From the NCBI GenBank assembly GCA_005889025.1, contig VBCZ01000476.1, positions 1 through 5,122 on the forward strand: a DNA stretch of 5,122 nucleotides, given 5' to 3'. A model generated the notes under the pieces. That model did not search any database. It was not told the DNA's origin and saw nothing but the letters and a program-made list of their open reading frames with translations. How positions within the stretch are numbered: position 1 is the first letter of the stretch; every line of letters begins with the position of its first letter. Both the position numbers and the translations under genes were made by a program. The stretch comes from Betaproteobacteria bacterium. Its GTDB lineage: Bacteria > Pseudomonadota > Gammaproteobacteria > Burkholderiales > Casimicrobiaceae. This document shows positions 1 through 5,048 of the stretch, piece by piece.

Positions 1-147
1 ACGGCTGCCTGGGTGGCGGGTCGCCTCGCGGAAATCGTGGGGCGCGATACGCTCAGGCGCGGCGTCTGGCTGGGGCGGCTTGGCGGCGGACGACCGGCAC
101 GTGCCCGATCGCTGCGCATGCCTCTGCAGCAGCTCCTGACCTCTTGA
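1..147 (+). CDS. 3' end of an unrecognised gene, cut by the left edge
   Basis: A frame open from base 1 ends at a TGA at 145-147 and encodes about 48 residues rich in Arg, Gly, Leu and Ala (ending MPLQQLLTS). Third codon positions are mostly G or C, as expected for a coding frame in a GC-rich genome, and this frame looks more protein-like than the other two. I do not recognise a family, and so short a fragment could be a chance open frame. It ends 15 bases before the IS target site, so the IS did not interrupt it. No attC core (no RYYYAAC) is visible around it, so it does not look like an ordinary cassette gene. Confidence 0.4.
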   Translation, partial: TAAWVAGRLAEIVGRDTLRRGVWLGRLGGGRPARARSLRMPLQQLLTS

Positions 148-161
148 GGGCGGCATGGGAC

Positions 162-165
162 CTAG
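162..165. repeat. CTAG flank at the left end of the IS
   Basis: CTAG directly abuts the left inverted repeat. IS5-group elements usually duplicate a 4-bp YTAR target, and CTAG fits that consensus. The right flank is TTAG, so the two copies differ at one base and are not a clean duplication from one insertion. Confidence 0.55.
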
Positions 166-181
166 GGAAGCTCTGCACAAG
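166..181 (+). repeat. Left terminal inverted repeat of the IS
   Basis: GGAAGCTCTGCACAAG matches the reverse complement of 1328-1343 at 14 of 16 positions. The differences are at repeat positions 5 and 13. This end lies beyond the 3' end of the transposase gene. Confidence 0.9.
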
Positions 182-300
182 GGGTGAAGCTGTGCGTGTT
201 GTCGGTCAAATTCACGGTCGAACTCGAGATGAATGCGGTTGATTACGAAGTGACGGCCTTTTCGACCGGACTTGCGAGGTCCATTGCTTTGGTTTTGCCT

Positions 301-1269
301 TTACAGGGCGCAACAACCCCCTTGCGGCAGCAATCGTCGTCGGACCATGTACAGATTGGACAACGCAAACAAGGTGAAGACGCGCGCGGTATTCTTCTTC
401 AAGCCACGGTAACGCACCTTGGCGAAGCCCCACAGCTGTTTGACCACGCGGAAAGCGAACTCACCCCGGGCGCGCCGCCGCGAGCGGCTGCGATTGACGG
501 CCTTGTGATGCTCGCTCAGCGTCCGATGGGCCTTGGCCCGACGGTTGACCCGATAGTTGATGCCCGCACAGCGGCAGTGCAGGCGATGATCCTCGCTCCA
601 GTAAGCTTGATCGCCGTAGAGCTCGTTCTCCTCACCATGCAACAAGTCGTCCAGGCGGGTAATGTCCGCTTCGTTGGCCGGTCCGGTGGCGATGCTATGC
701 ACCAGGCCCTGCTTGCTGGTGCCGACGTGCACCTTCATGCCGAAGTACCACTGCTTGTTTTTCTTGGTCTGGTGCATTTCCAGATCACGCGCCTGCGCTT
801 CGTTCTTGGTCGAACTGGGCGCGCTGATGATCGTCGCGTCCACAATCGTTCCCGACTTGAGCAAGAGCTTTTTCTCTTCCAGCAGCCCACGCACTTCGGC
901 AAAGATCGCCGCTGTCAACTTGTGCTCTTCCAGCACATGGCGAAACCGCAGAATGGTGGTCTCGTCCGGAATCGTGTCCTCCGCCAGTTCAATCCCCGCA
1001 AACCGACGCATCGGTTCAATATCGTAGAGCGCATCCTCGGCCTGCGGATCAGACAGGTTGAACCACTGCTGCATGAAGTACACTCGCAACATACGCTCCA
1101 GCGGCAACGGTTGGCGGCCCTTACCAGCTTTAGGGTAATGCGGCTCGATCAGCGCCGTCAGCCGCACCCACGGAATCACCGCGTTCATCTCGGCCAGGAA
1201 CTGCTCGCGCCGCGTGGTCTTGCCTTTAGCCTTCCACGCCAACGACGCAAACGTGGTCTGTTTCATCAT
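301..1269 (-). CDS. IS5-family DDE transposase
   Basis: This gene encodes the enzyme that cuts and joins the IS ends, an RNase H-fold transposase with an acidic triad. Counting from the ATG at 1269 the protein has 322 residues. The N-terminus (MMKQTTFASLAW, then TRREQFLAEMNAVIPW) is typical of IS5-group transposases, followed by a DUF772-type N-terminal region. The catalytic residues are D144 in GTIVDATII, D220 in LYGDQAYW and E270 in RGEFAFRVVK, followed by the conserved GFAKVRYRGLKKN. All three acidic residues are present, there is no internal stop, and the length is normal, so the enzyme is probably functional. Two adjacent ATG codons (1269 and 1266) are candidate starts. The run AGGGGGT just upstream is the likely ribosome-binding site and favours them over the ATG at 1284. 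The gene reads away from the cassette array. Confidence 0.96.
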   Translation of the reverse strand: MMKQTTFASLAWKAKGKTTRREQFLAEMNAVIPWVRLTALIEPHYPKAGKGRQPLPLERMLRVYFMQQWFNLSDPQAEDALYDIEPMRRFAGIELAEDTIPDETTILRFRHVLEEHKLTAAIFAEVRGLLEEKKLLLKSGTIVDATIISAPSSTKNEAQARDLEMHQTKKNKQWYFGMKVHVGTSKQGLVHSIATGPANEADITRLDDLLHGEENELYGDQAYWSEDHRLHCRCAGINYRVNRRAKAHRTLSEHHKAVNRSRSRRRARGEFAFRVVKQLWGFAKVRYRGLKKNTARVFTLFALSNLYMVRRRLLPQGGCCAL

Positions 1270-1327
1270 TCGTACCCCCTGCAACCCGCTTGCTTAACCT
1301 TAGACAGATATCGCGGAATTGCAAGGA

Positions 1328-1343
1328 CTTATGCAGAGTTTCC
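1328..1343 (-). repeat. Right terminal inverted repeat of the IS
   Basis: Read inward on the minus strand this is GGAAACTCTGCATAAG, the partner of 166-181. It lies on the transposase promoter side. The next base outward is the first T of TTAGGC, the start of an integron cassette. Confidence 0.9.
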
Positions 1344-1347
1344 TTAG
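1344..1347. repeat. TTAG flank at the right end of the IS, within an attC core
   Basis: TTAG abuts the right inverted repeat and fits the YTAR target consensus of IS5-group elements. It is followed by GC, giving TTAGGC, the part of an attC R' core (GTTAGGC) that belongs to the downstream cassette. It differs by one base from the CTAG at the left end. Confidence 0.6.
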
Positions 1348-1388
1348 GCGCCACAGTAATTCCCTGGACATTGACGAATGGAGGTTCC

Positions 1389-2405
1389 ATGTGCCCGAAG
1401 AAAGCTACGGTTCGGACTCAATCTGCGCGACGTGATTTCCTGGGAGCAGGTGCAGCTCTCGTTGGGTTCGCGGCAGCCGGTCCGCTGCTCGCCCAGCAAC
1501 CGCCCGCGACCGCGGTGGAGCGCATCAAGGGACCGCCCGTCTGGCTCGACATGGATCAGGCCGAGCTCGATGCGGCCTATGATCAGATCAAGTACGCGCC
1601 AAACCTCCCGCAGATCACCAAGCGCTACGCGACCAATAGCGAGGCCGCTCGTTCGCGACTCGGCGCGCCGCGGCGCTTTGCCTATGGCCCCACGGCCATC
1701 GAAGGGCTCGATGTCTACGCGACCAAACGGCCCAACGCGCCCATTAACGTCTTCATTCACGGTGGCGCGTGGCGCCTGGGTCTCGCCAAGGACTACGCGT
1801 TCCCGGCCGAGCTGTTTGTGTACGCCGGTGCGCATCTCGTGGTGCCCGATTTCGTGTTGGTCCAGGATGCGGGCGGCAGCCTCATGCCGATGGCCGACCA
1901 GGTCCGCCGCGCGGTGGCTTGGGTCCATCGCAATGCTCAAAGCTTCGGCGGCGATCCCAACCGCATCTATATTACCGGCCACTCTTCGGGCGGCCACTTG
2001 GCGGGGGTCGTGCTCACCACGGACTGGCGCAAAGAGTTCAACCTACCGGCTGACACGCTGAAGGGCGGGTTGTGCTGCAGCGGTCTGTTCGACCTGAAGG
2101 CAGTTCGCCTCTCCGCACGCAGCGCGTACGTCAAATTCACCGATGAGATCGAGCAGCTACTAAGCCCCCAACGCCACCTCAACAACCTGAACGCCCCGGT
2201 GATCGTCGCGTACGGAACGCTCGAGACGCCAGAGTTTCAGCGTCAGTCACGAGACTTCGCGGCCGCAGTCAAGGCCACGGGCAAGCCAGTCGATCTCCTC
2301 GTCGGCGAGGGATACAACCACTTTGAGATTATCGAAACGCTCGCTAATCCTTATGGGCTTCTGGGCCGGGCCGTGCTCGAGCAGATGAAGCTCCCGCAGG
2401 TATGA
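1389..2405 (+). CDS. Tat-exported alpha/beta hydrolase (arylformamidase/BD-FAE-like esterase)
   Basis: This is a predicted serine hydrolase of 338 residues, exported and probably periplasmic. The N-terminus has a twin-arginine signal (S-A-R14-R15-D-F-L) followed by a hydrophobic stretch to about residue 35 (PLLAQ). The hydrolase domain follows: the oxyanion-hole motif HGGAW at 124-128, the nucleophile elbow GHSSG at 197-201 with S199, a probable acidic residue in YGTLETPE (E279 or E282) and the histidine H311 in YNHFEI. The HGGAW plus GHSSGG combination is typical of the kynurenine formamidase/HSL-like esterases; the substrate cannot be told. GGAGG at 1380-1384 sets the ATG at 1389. A longer in-frame reading from 1290 begins inside the IS and lacks this support. 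The gene is the cargo of the first cassette: its stop is 11 bases before attC R''. No clear promoter lies in the 45 bp left between the IS and the start codon. Confidence 0.87.
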   Translation: MCPKKATVRTQSARRDFLGAGAALVGFAAAGPLLAQQPPATAVERIKGPPVWLDMDQAELDAAYDQIKYAPNLPQITKRYATNSEAARSRLGAPRRFAYGPTAIEGLDVYATKRPNAPINVFIHGGAWRLGLAKDYAFPAELFVYAGAHLVVPDFVLVQDAGGSLMPMADQVRRAVAWVHRNAQSFGGDPNRIYITGHSSGGHLAGVVLTTDWRKEFNLPADTLKGGLCCSGLFDLKAVRLSARSAYVKFTDEIEQLLSPQRHLNNLNAPVIVAYGTLETPEFQRQSRDFAAAVKATGKPVDLLVGEGYNHFEIIETLANPYGLLGRAVLEQMKLPQV

Positions 2406-2416
2406 CCGGAAGTGAC

Positions 2417-2505
2417 GCCCAACCCCGCGTTCGAGCGGACCCGCCGGCAAGTAGCTTCCTCTTCGGAAGTGTTGAGGCGGCGGCCGCTCAACTTAGACGT
2501 TAGGG
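2417..2505 (+). other. attC recombination site A (89 bp)
   Basis: R'' is GCCCAAC (2417-2423) and R' is GTTAGGG (2499-2505), with crossover between 2499 and 2500. The L'' arm (2429 onward, GTTCGAGCGGACC) pairs with the L' arm (2482-2492, GGCCGCTCAAC) except for two unpaired bases, C2432 and A2439, seven nucleotides apart. On the bottom strand, the strand the integrase recognises, these are G and T, matching the extrahelical bases known from the aadA7 attC. The centre adds CCGCC/GGCGG and CTTCC/GGAAG stems. It ends the hydrolase cassette. Confidence 0.92.
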
Positions 2506-2614
2506 CTCGCAGCGGACGCAGGATGTGTCGAGAATCTCTCTGTGGTCTCGGTTATGCGCTTGCCCGAGCGCGTCGGCAGCCACGTTTCGCTAGGTCCTGA
2601 GCTTGGGGGAGACA
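2506..2614. other. Non-coding leader of cassette 2
   Basis: This stretch lies between attC site A and the start of the broken substrate-binding gene. I see no convincing -35/-10 pair, terminator or structured RNA in it. Its last bases (GGGGGAG at 2605-2611) form a purine-rich ribosome-binding site for the ATG at 2615, with short spacing. Confidence 0.5.
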
Positions 2615-3576
2615 ATGCGACGGCGCGAATTCATTGCAGCCATCGGCAGCGCGGCGATGGTGTTGCCACGATCGGTGAGCGCCCAGAATCTAGTTTCGAC
2701 GCGGCGCATCGGCGTGCTTATGAGCGTAAACGCGAACGATCCCGAGGGACAGGCCCAGTTCTCCGGGTTTAGGCCAACCTGCGGATGGAAGTTCGTTGGG
2801 GCGGCAGCAACGTCGATCAGATACGGCTATTCGCCAAAGAGCTGGTTGCCCTACAGCCTGACTTGATCGTCGCGCAAGGAACCCCGGTAACCGCGACGCT
2901 CCAGCGGGAGACTCGGACAATACCAATCGTGTTTGTAGTCGTAACTGATCCGGTCGGCGAAGGATTTGTTGCGGCACTCGCTCGTCCTGGTGGAAATATC
3001 ACCGGTTTCTTGACGTCCGAGGCAGCAATTGGCGCCAAGATGCTCGAGCTGCTAACTGAGATCGCCCCTGGCGTGAAACGGGTCGCGATGCTGTTCAATC
3101 CCGACACTGCGCCCGGAGGCGGGATGTACTACTTCCGCGATTTCGAGGTTGCTGCCAGATCGACCAAGGTTGAGCCGACCGCAGCGCGCGCTCGCAGCGA
3201 CACCGAAATTGAAACCATCGTAACCTCACTTGGAGGGTTTCGCGGCGGCCTCATTGTGATGCCGGACTTCTTCATGCTTAATCACGTCAGGTCGATCATA
3301 ATGCTGGCGGCTCGAAACAATGTTCCGGCGGTTTATCCTTGGAGGTACGTCATCGCCGGGGACGGTGGTTTGATTTCATACGGGCCGGACCTTAGAGAGA
3401 TAGTGCGTCGCGGCGCCACGTATGTCGATCAAATTCTCCGTGGCGCCAAGCCGGCTGACCTTCCAGTCCAGATCCCGGTGAAATGGGAGATGGCCGTAAA
3501 CGTCAGGACGGCCAAAGCGCTCGGTCTTATTGTGCCTCCGTCGATTCGATTGCGTTCCGACGAGGTAGTCGAATGA
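2615..3576 (+). pseudogene. Broken ABC-type substrate-binding protein (ABC_sub_bind family)
   Basis: The intact family members are exported solute-binding proteins of about 320-330 residues that start MRRREFI with a Tat-like signal. Here the first 53 codons (2615-2773) encode that signal (RRREFIAAIGSAAMVLPRSVSAQ) and the first beta strand (RRIGVLMS) through DPEGQAQFSGFR. The homologous reading then continues from NLRMEVRWGG at 2776 in another frame, through TRTIPIVFVVVTDPVGEGFVAALARPGGNITGF-type family motifs, to the stop at 3574-3576. The family normally has about 12 residues between these parts, but only CC (2774-2775) remains. About 34 bp is therefore missing, which also accounts for the frame change. 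The upstream frame runs into a stop at 2864-2866. An ATG at 2785 could give a 263-residue product, but without signal or first strand. It is the cargo of cassette 2. Confidence 0.85.
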
Positions 3577-3613
3577 AGCGGACACACCGCATCCGCACAT
3601 TGACGTGCGCGAG

Positions 3614-3696
3614 CCCTAACCTCTCGCTCAACCGGACGCTCCTCGGCGGGCCTGCGGCCCGTCCTTCGTCGCGCCGGTTCGCTTGGTTCGTTAGGC
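3614..3696 (+). other. attC recombination site B (83 bp)
   Basis: R'' is CCCTAAC (3614-3620), the exact complement of the TTAGGG that opens the same cassette at 2500. R' is GTTAGGC (3690-3696), with crossover between 3690 and 3691. The L'' arm AACCGG-A-CGC (3630-3639) pairs with GCGCCGGTT (3671-3679), leaving A3636 unpaired, and C3629 seven bases before it is also unpaired. The apex is a perfect 6-bp stem with a TGC loop (CGGGCC/GGCCCG, 3647-3661). It is closely similar to site C. Confidence 0.93.
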
Positions 3697-3710
3697 CGCT
3701 GCTAAACGAC

Positions 3711-3739
3711 TTGACGCATATGCGCATCGTATATACAAT
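3711..3739 (+). promoter_or_regulatory. brnTA promoter with overlapping palindromes
   Basis: TTGACG (3711-3716) and TACAAT (3734-3739), separated by 17 bp, each match five of six bases of the sigma-70 consensus. Transcription would start near 3746, the A of the brnT ATG, so the mRNA would be leaderless or almost so, and no ribosome-binding site is present. Perfect 8-bp palindromes overlap it: GCATATGC (3716-3723), ATGCGCAT (3720-3727) and GTATATAC (3729-3736, across the -10). CGCATGCG (3743-3750) covers the start codon. BrnA-type antitoxins repress their own operon, so one or more of these is a plausible operator; this is inferred. Confidence 0.75.
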
Positions 3740-3745
3740 GATCGC

Positions 3746-4015
3746 ATGCGGTTCACATGGAGTGATGCGAAGCGCAAGCTGAATATCGAACAGCACGGCC
3801 TCGACTTCGTCGACGCGCCAAGAGTCTTTGACGGTCCGACTTATACCTACGAAGACGATCGCTTCGACTATTCCGAGCAACGCTTCGTGACACTCGGCAT
3901 TCTCGATGAGTTCGTGGTTTCTATCGTTCACACCGAGAGTTCACGCGTGATTCGCATCATCTCATTGCGCAAGGCGACGAAACATGAGCAAGCGATCTTC
4001 TTCAAGAACATCTAG
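3746..4015 (+). CDS. brnT: BrnT family ribonuclease toxin
   Basis: BrnT toxins are small RelE-like ribonucleases that stop growth by cleaving RNA and are neutralised by BrnA. This protein has 89 residues, the normal family length. The family pattern is clear: FTWSDAKRKLNIEQHGLDF at the N-terminus (the W-x-x-x-K...N-x-x-x-H-G-x-x-F signature), ARVFDG-type segment at about 24-30 (APRVFDG), DDRFDYSEQRF at 37-47, and the C-terminal RIISLRKATKHE at 70-81. No disruption is seen. The ATG at 3746 gives the usual family start just upstream of FTW. The gene overlaps brnA by 32 bases in a different frame, so the two are translationally coupled. It is the first gene of cassette 3. Confidence 0.94.
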   Translation: MRFTWSDAKRKLNIEQHGLDFVDAPRVFDGPTYTYEDDRFDYSEQRFVTLGILDEFVVSIVHTESSRVIRIISLRKATKHEQAIFFKNI

Positions 4016-4262
4016 AACCGATTGGTCTCGTGTGCGCGCGCTGACCGATGGTGACATTGCGGTCTCCGTGGAGCATCCCGAGGCCTCCGTCAAACACATC
4101 GTCCGCGGCATTGTTCGCCGCGGATTGAAGCCAGTACCGCCCAAAGCGTCCATTTCGCTTCGGCTCGACACCGATGTTCTCGAATGGCTCAAGTCTCAGG
4201 GTCCTGGGTATCAAACGCGAATCAATGCCATCTTGCGTGCATTCAAAGAGGCATCGGTCTAA
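3984..4262 (+). CDS. brnA: BrnA family antitoxin (ribbon-helix-helix DNA-binding)
   Basis: BrnA binds and inactivates BrnT and, as a dimer, binds the operon promoter. The protein has 92 residues. The N-terminal part (DWSRVRALTDGDI at 13-25) resembles the toxin-binding region of BrnA proteins. The C-terminal part carries the ribbon-helix-helix: strand KASISLRLD (54-62), then DVLEWLKSQGPGYQTRINAILRAF (64-87), a near-diagnostic family motif. The start codon lies inside brnT, with a 32-base overlap, and GGCGACGA upstream gives only a weak ribosome-binding site, consistent with coupling to brnT. The stop codon TAA (4260-4262) lies within the R'' core of attC site C, so the gene fills its cassette to the last possible base. 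Confidence 0.94.
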   Translation: MSKRSSSRTSRTDWSRVRALTDGDIAVSVEHPEASVKHIVRGIVRRGLKPVPPKASISLRLDTDVLEWLKSQGPGYQTRINAILRAFKEASV

Positions 4263-4342
4263 CCTCTCGCTCAATTCGGACGCTTCTCGGCGGGCCTGCG
4301 GCCCGTCCTTCGTCTCGCGCCGGTTAGCTTGGTTCGTTAGGC
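4257..4342 (+). other. attC recombination site C (86 bp)
   Basis: R'' is GTCTAAC (4257-4263), containing the brnA stop codon. R' is GTTAGGC (4336-4342), with crossover between 4336 and 4337. The arms CGG-A-CGC (4277-4283) and GCGCCG (4317-4322) pair with A4280 unpaired. The apical stem CGGGCC-TGC-GGCCCG (4291-4305) is identical to that of site B, and most of the rest matches B apart from a few substitutions, one extra T in the L'' arm and an extra TC in the other half. It ends the brnTA cassette. Confidence 0.93.
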
Positions 4343-4367
4343 CCCACCGAGCTAGGACGAGGTGCGC

Positions 4368-4883
4368 ATGAAGGCAGAACAAAGGGTTGTCGCGATCGGT
4401 GCTGCGAGTGGCGTGATCTTGATGTCGGCGAGTGTGTGGATCCTCACAAGGGCGCTACCGACACCAAGCATCGCGGACATGCTTGAGGAGCGCCTAGCGT
4501 ACGCCCTGCGGGCGAATGTCTTCGCGACGTTGCCCCTTTTCATCATGCTTGCCACGGTTGGCAATTCCCGCTTCTTGAGCGAGGCGATAGACCCCACCCG
4601 GCATGCGGAAAGCCGCTCGATGGAGATTGATGGGCGCGTAGTCGACAACACGCTGCAGCAGAATTTCGTATTCGCTATTGCGTCGCTCACGCTCAGTACA
4701 GTCGTTCCGTTGCAGCATTTGCAAATCGTTTGGGCCTGCGCGATCGTCTTTGTAGTCGCCCGTGCTTGCTTTTGGCTAGGCTACCGGCTCAATCCGCTCT
4801 ATCGCGCTCCCGGTATGTCAGCCAGCGCATACATGAACCTTGGCATGATCGCCTATGTTCTCTTCCGTACCTTCGTGGGTTGA
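4368..4883 (+). CDS. MAPEG-like integral membrane protein
   Basis: The 171-residue protein has four likely membrane segments, at about 7-27, 47-65, 99-130 (long, perhaps two spans) and 152-169. Its second half resembles the MAPEG superfamily (membrane-associated proteins in eicosanoid and glutathione metabolism): a polar DNTLQQN stretch (93-99) before a hydrophobic span, then ARACFWLGYRLNPLYRAPGM (131-150), like the family's R-x-x-Y/F...GY...R-x-x-G pattern. Bacterial members are mostly uncharacterised, and glutathione-linked activity cannot be assumed. The ATG at 4368 is chosen because GAGG (4359-4362) lies five bases upstream; a GTG at 4362 would overlap that site. It is the only gene of cassette 4 and starts 25 bases after the R' core, with no clear promoter of its own. 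The assignment is from motif resemblance only. Confidence 0.75.
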   Translation: MKAEQRVVAIGAASGVILMSASVWILTRALPTPSIADMLEERLAYALRANVFATLPLFIMLATVGNSRFLSEAIDPTRHAESRSMEIDGRVVDNTLQQNFVFAIASLTLSTVVPLQHLQIVWACAIVFVVARACFWLGYRLNPLYRAPGMSASAYMNLGMIAYVLFRTFVG

Positions 4884-4925
4884 AAGACAACGATGTCTCA
4901 CCCTCGCTGAGGTCGCAGCGGTGAG

Positions 4926-4994
4926 GCCTAACCGCGTGGTGCAAAGTGACGCGCCGCAAGAGCGGGCGCGCGCTGCTGACCACGGACGTTAGGC
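4926..4994 (+). other. attC recombination site D (69 bp)
   Basis: R'' is GCCTAAC (4926-4932), the exact complement of the TTAGGC that starts the same cassette. R' is GTTAGGC (4988-4994), with crossover between 4988 and 4989. L'' CGTGGT-G-CA (4935-4943) pairs with TGACCACG (4977-4984), leaving G4941 unpaired, and GCGCC/GGCGC forms an inner stem around a short loop. Its arms are unrelated in sequence to sites A-C, as is normal for attC sites. It ends the MAPEG-like cassette. Confidence 0.9.
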
Positions 4995-5048
4995 CTCTAC
5001 TTCAAATCTGGTCTGCCGCGTCCTGACGCTTTAAGAAGGACGGTTGCC

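Larger units (their letters stand above)
166..1343 (-). mobile_element. IS5-family insertion sequence, apparently complete (1178 bp)
   Basis: The element is bounded by 16-bp terminal inverted repeats matching at 14 of 16 positions (GGAAGCTCTGCACAAG at the left, GGAAACTCTGCATAAG read inward from the right). It contains one transposase gene on the minus strand filling most of its length. The 1178-bp size, GGAA termini, 4-bp YTAR-type flanks and transposase sequence all fit the IS5 subgroup of the IS5 family. About 135 bp between the left repeat and the transposase stop contains no gene. The right end lies 45 bp upstream of the hydrolase start codon and coincides with an integron attC core. The flanks do not match (CTAG left, TTAG right), which suggests recombination after insertion. 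I cannot name the specific IS without a database comparison. Confidence 0.93.

Noticed and set aside
184..1347. Long plus-strand open frame (387 codons) across the IS
   Set aside because: It is antisense to the clear transposase gene, matches no family, and crosses both the non-coding IS end and the IS boundary.
1290..1388. N-terminal extension of the hydrolase starting inside the IS
   Set aside because: The extension crosses the IS junction and is not protein-like. The ATG at 1389 has a good ribosome-binding site and starts a proper Tat signal.
1344..2061. Long alternative frames over the hydrolase gene (1344-1997 minus, 1378-2061 plus)
   Set aside because: Both are GC-rich shadows with low-complexity Arg/Ser/Pro-rich products, while the hydrolase frame carries all its catalytic motifs.
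2785..3576. A complete 263-residue substrate-binding protein starting at ATG 2785
   Set aside because: It lacks the signal peptide and first beta strand, which are present just upstream in another frame, so a deletion in a longer gene explains it better.
3647..3661. GC-rich hairpin as a rho-independent terminator (and its twin at 4291-4305)
   Set aside because: No T-run follows, and both hairpins are the apex of attC sites, which explains them.
4352..4690. Minus-strand open frame opposite the MAPEG-like gene
   Set aside because: It has no ribosome-binding site or family resemblance and mirrors the coding frame of the membrane protein.
4884..4925. Small hairpin AGACA/TGTCT after the MAPEG-like gene as a terminator
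   Set aside because: The stem is only five base pairs and no T-run follows.
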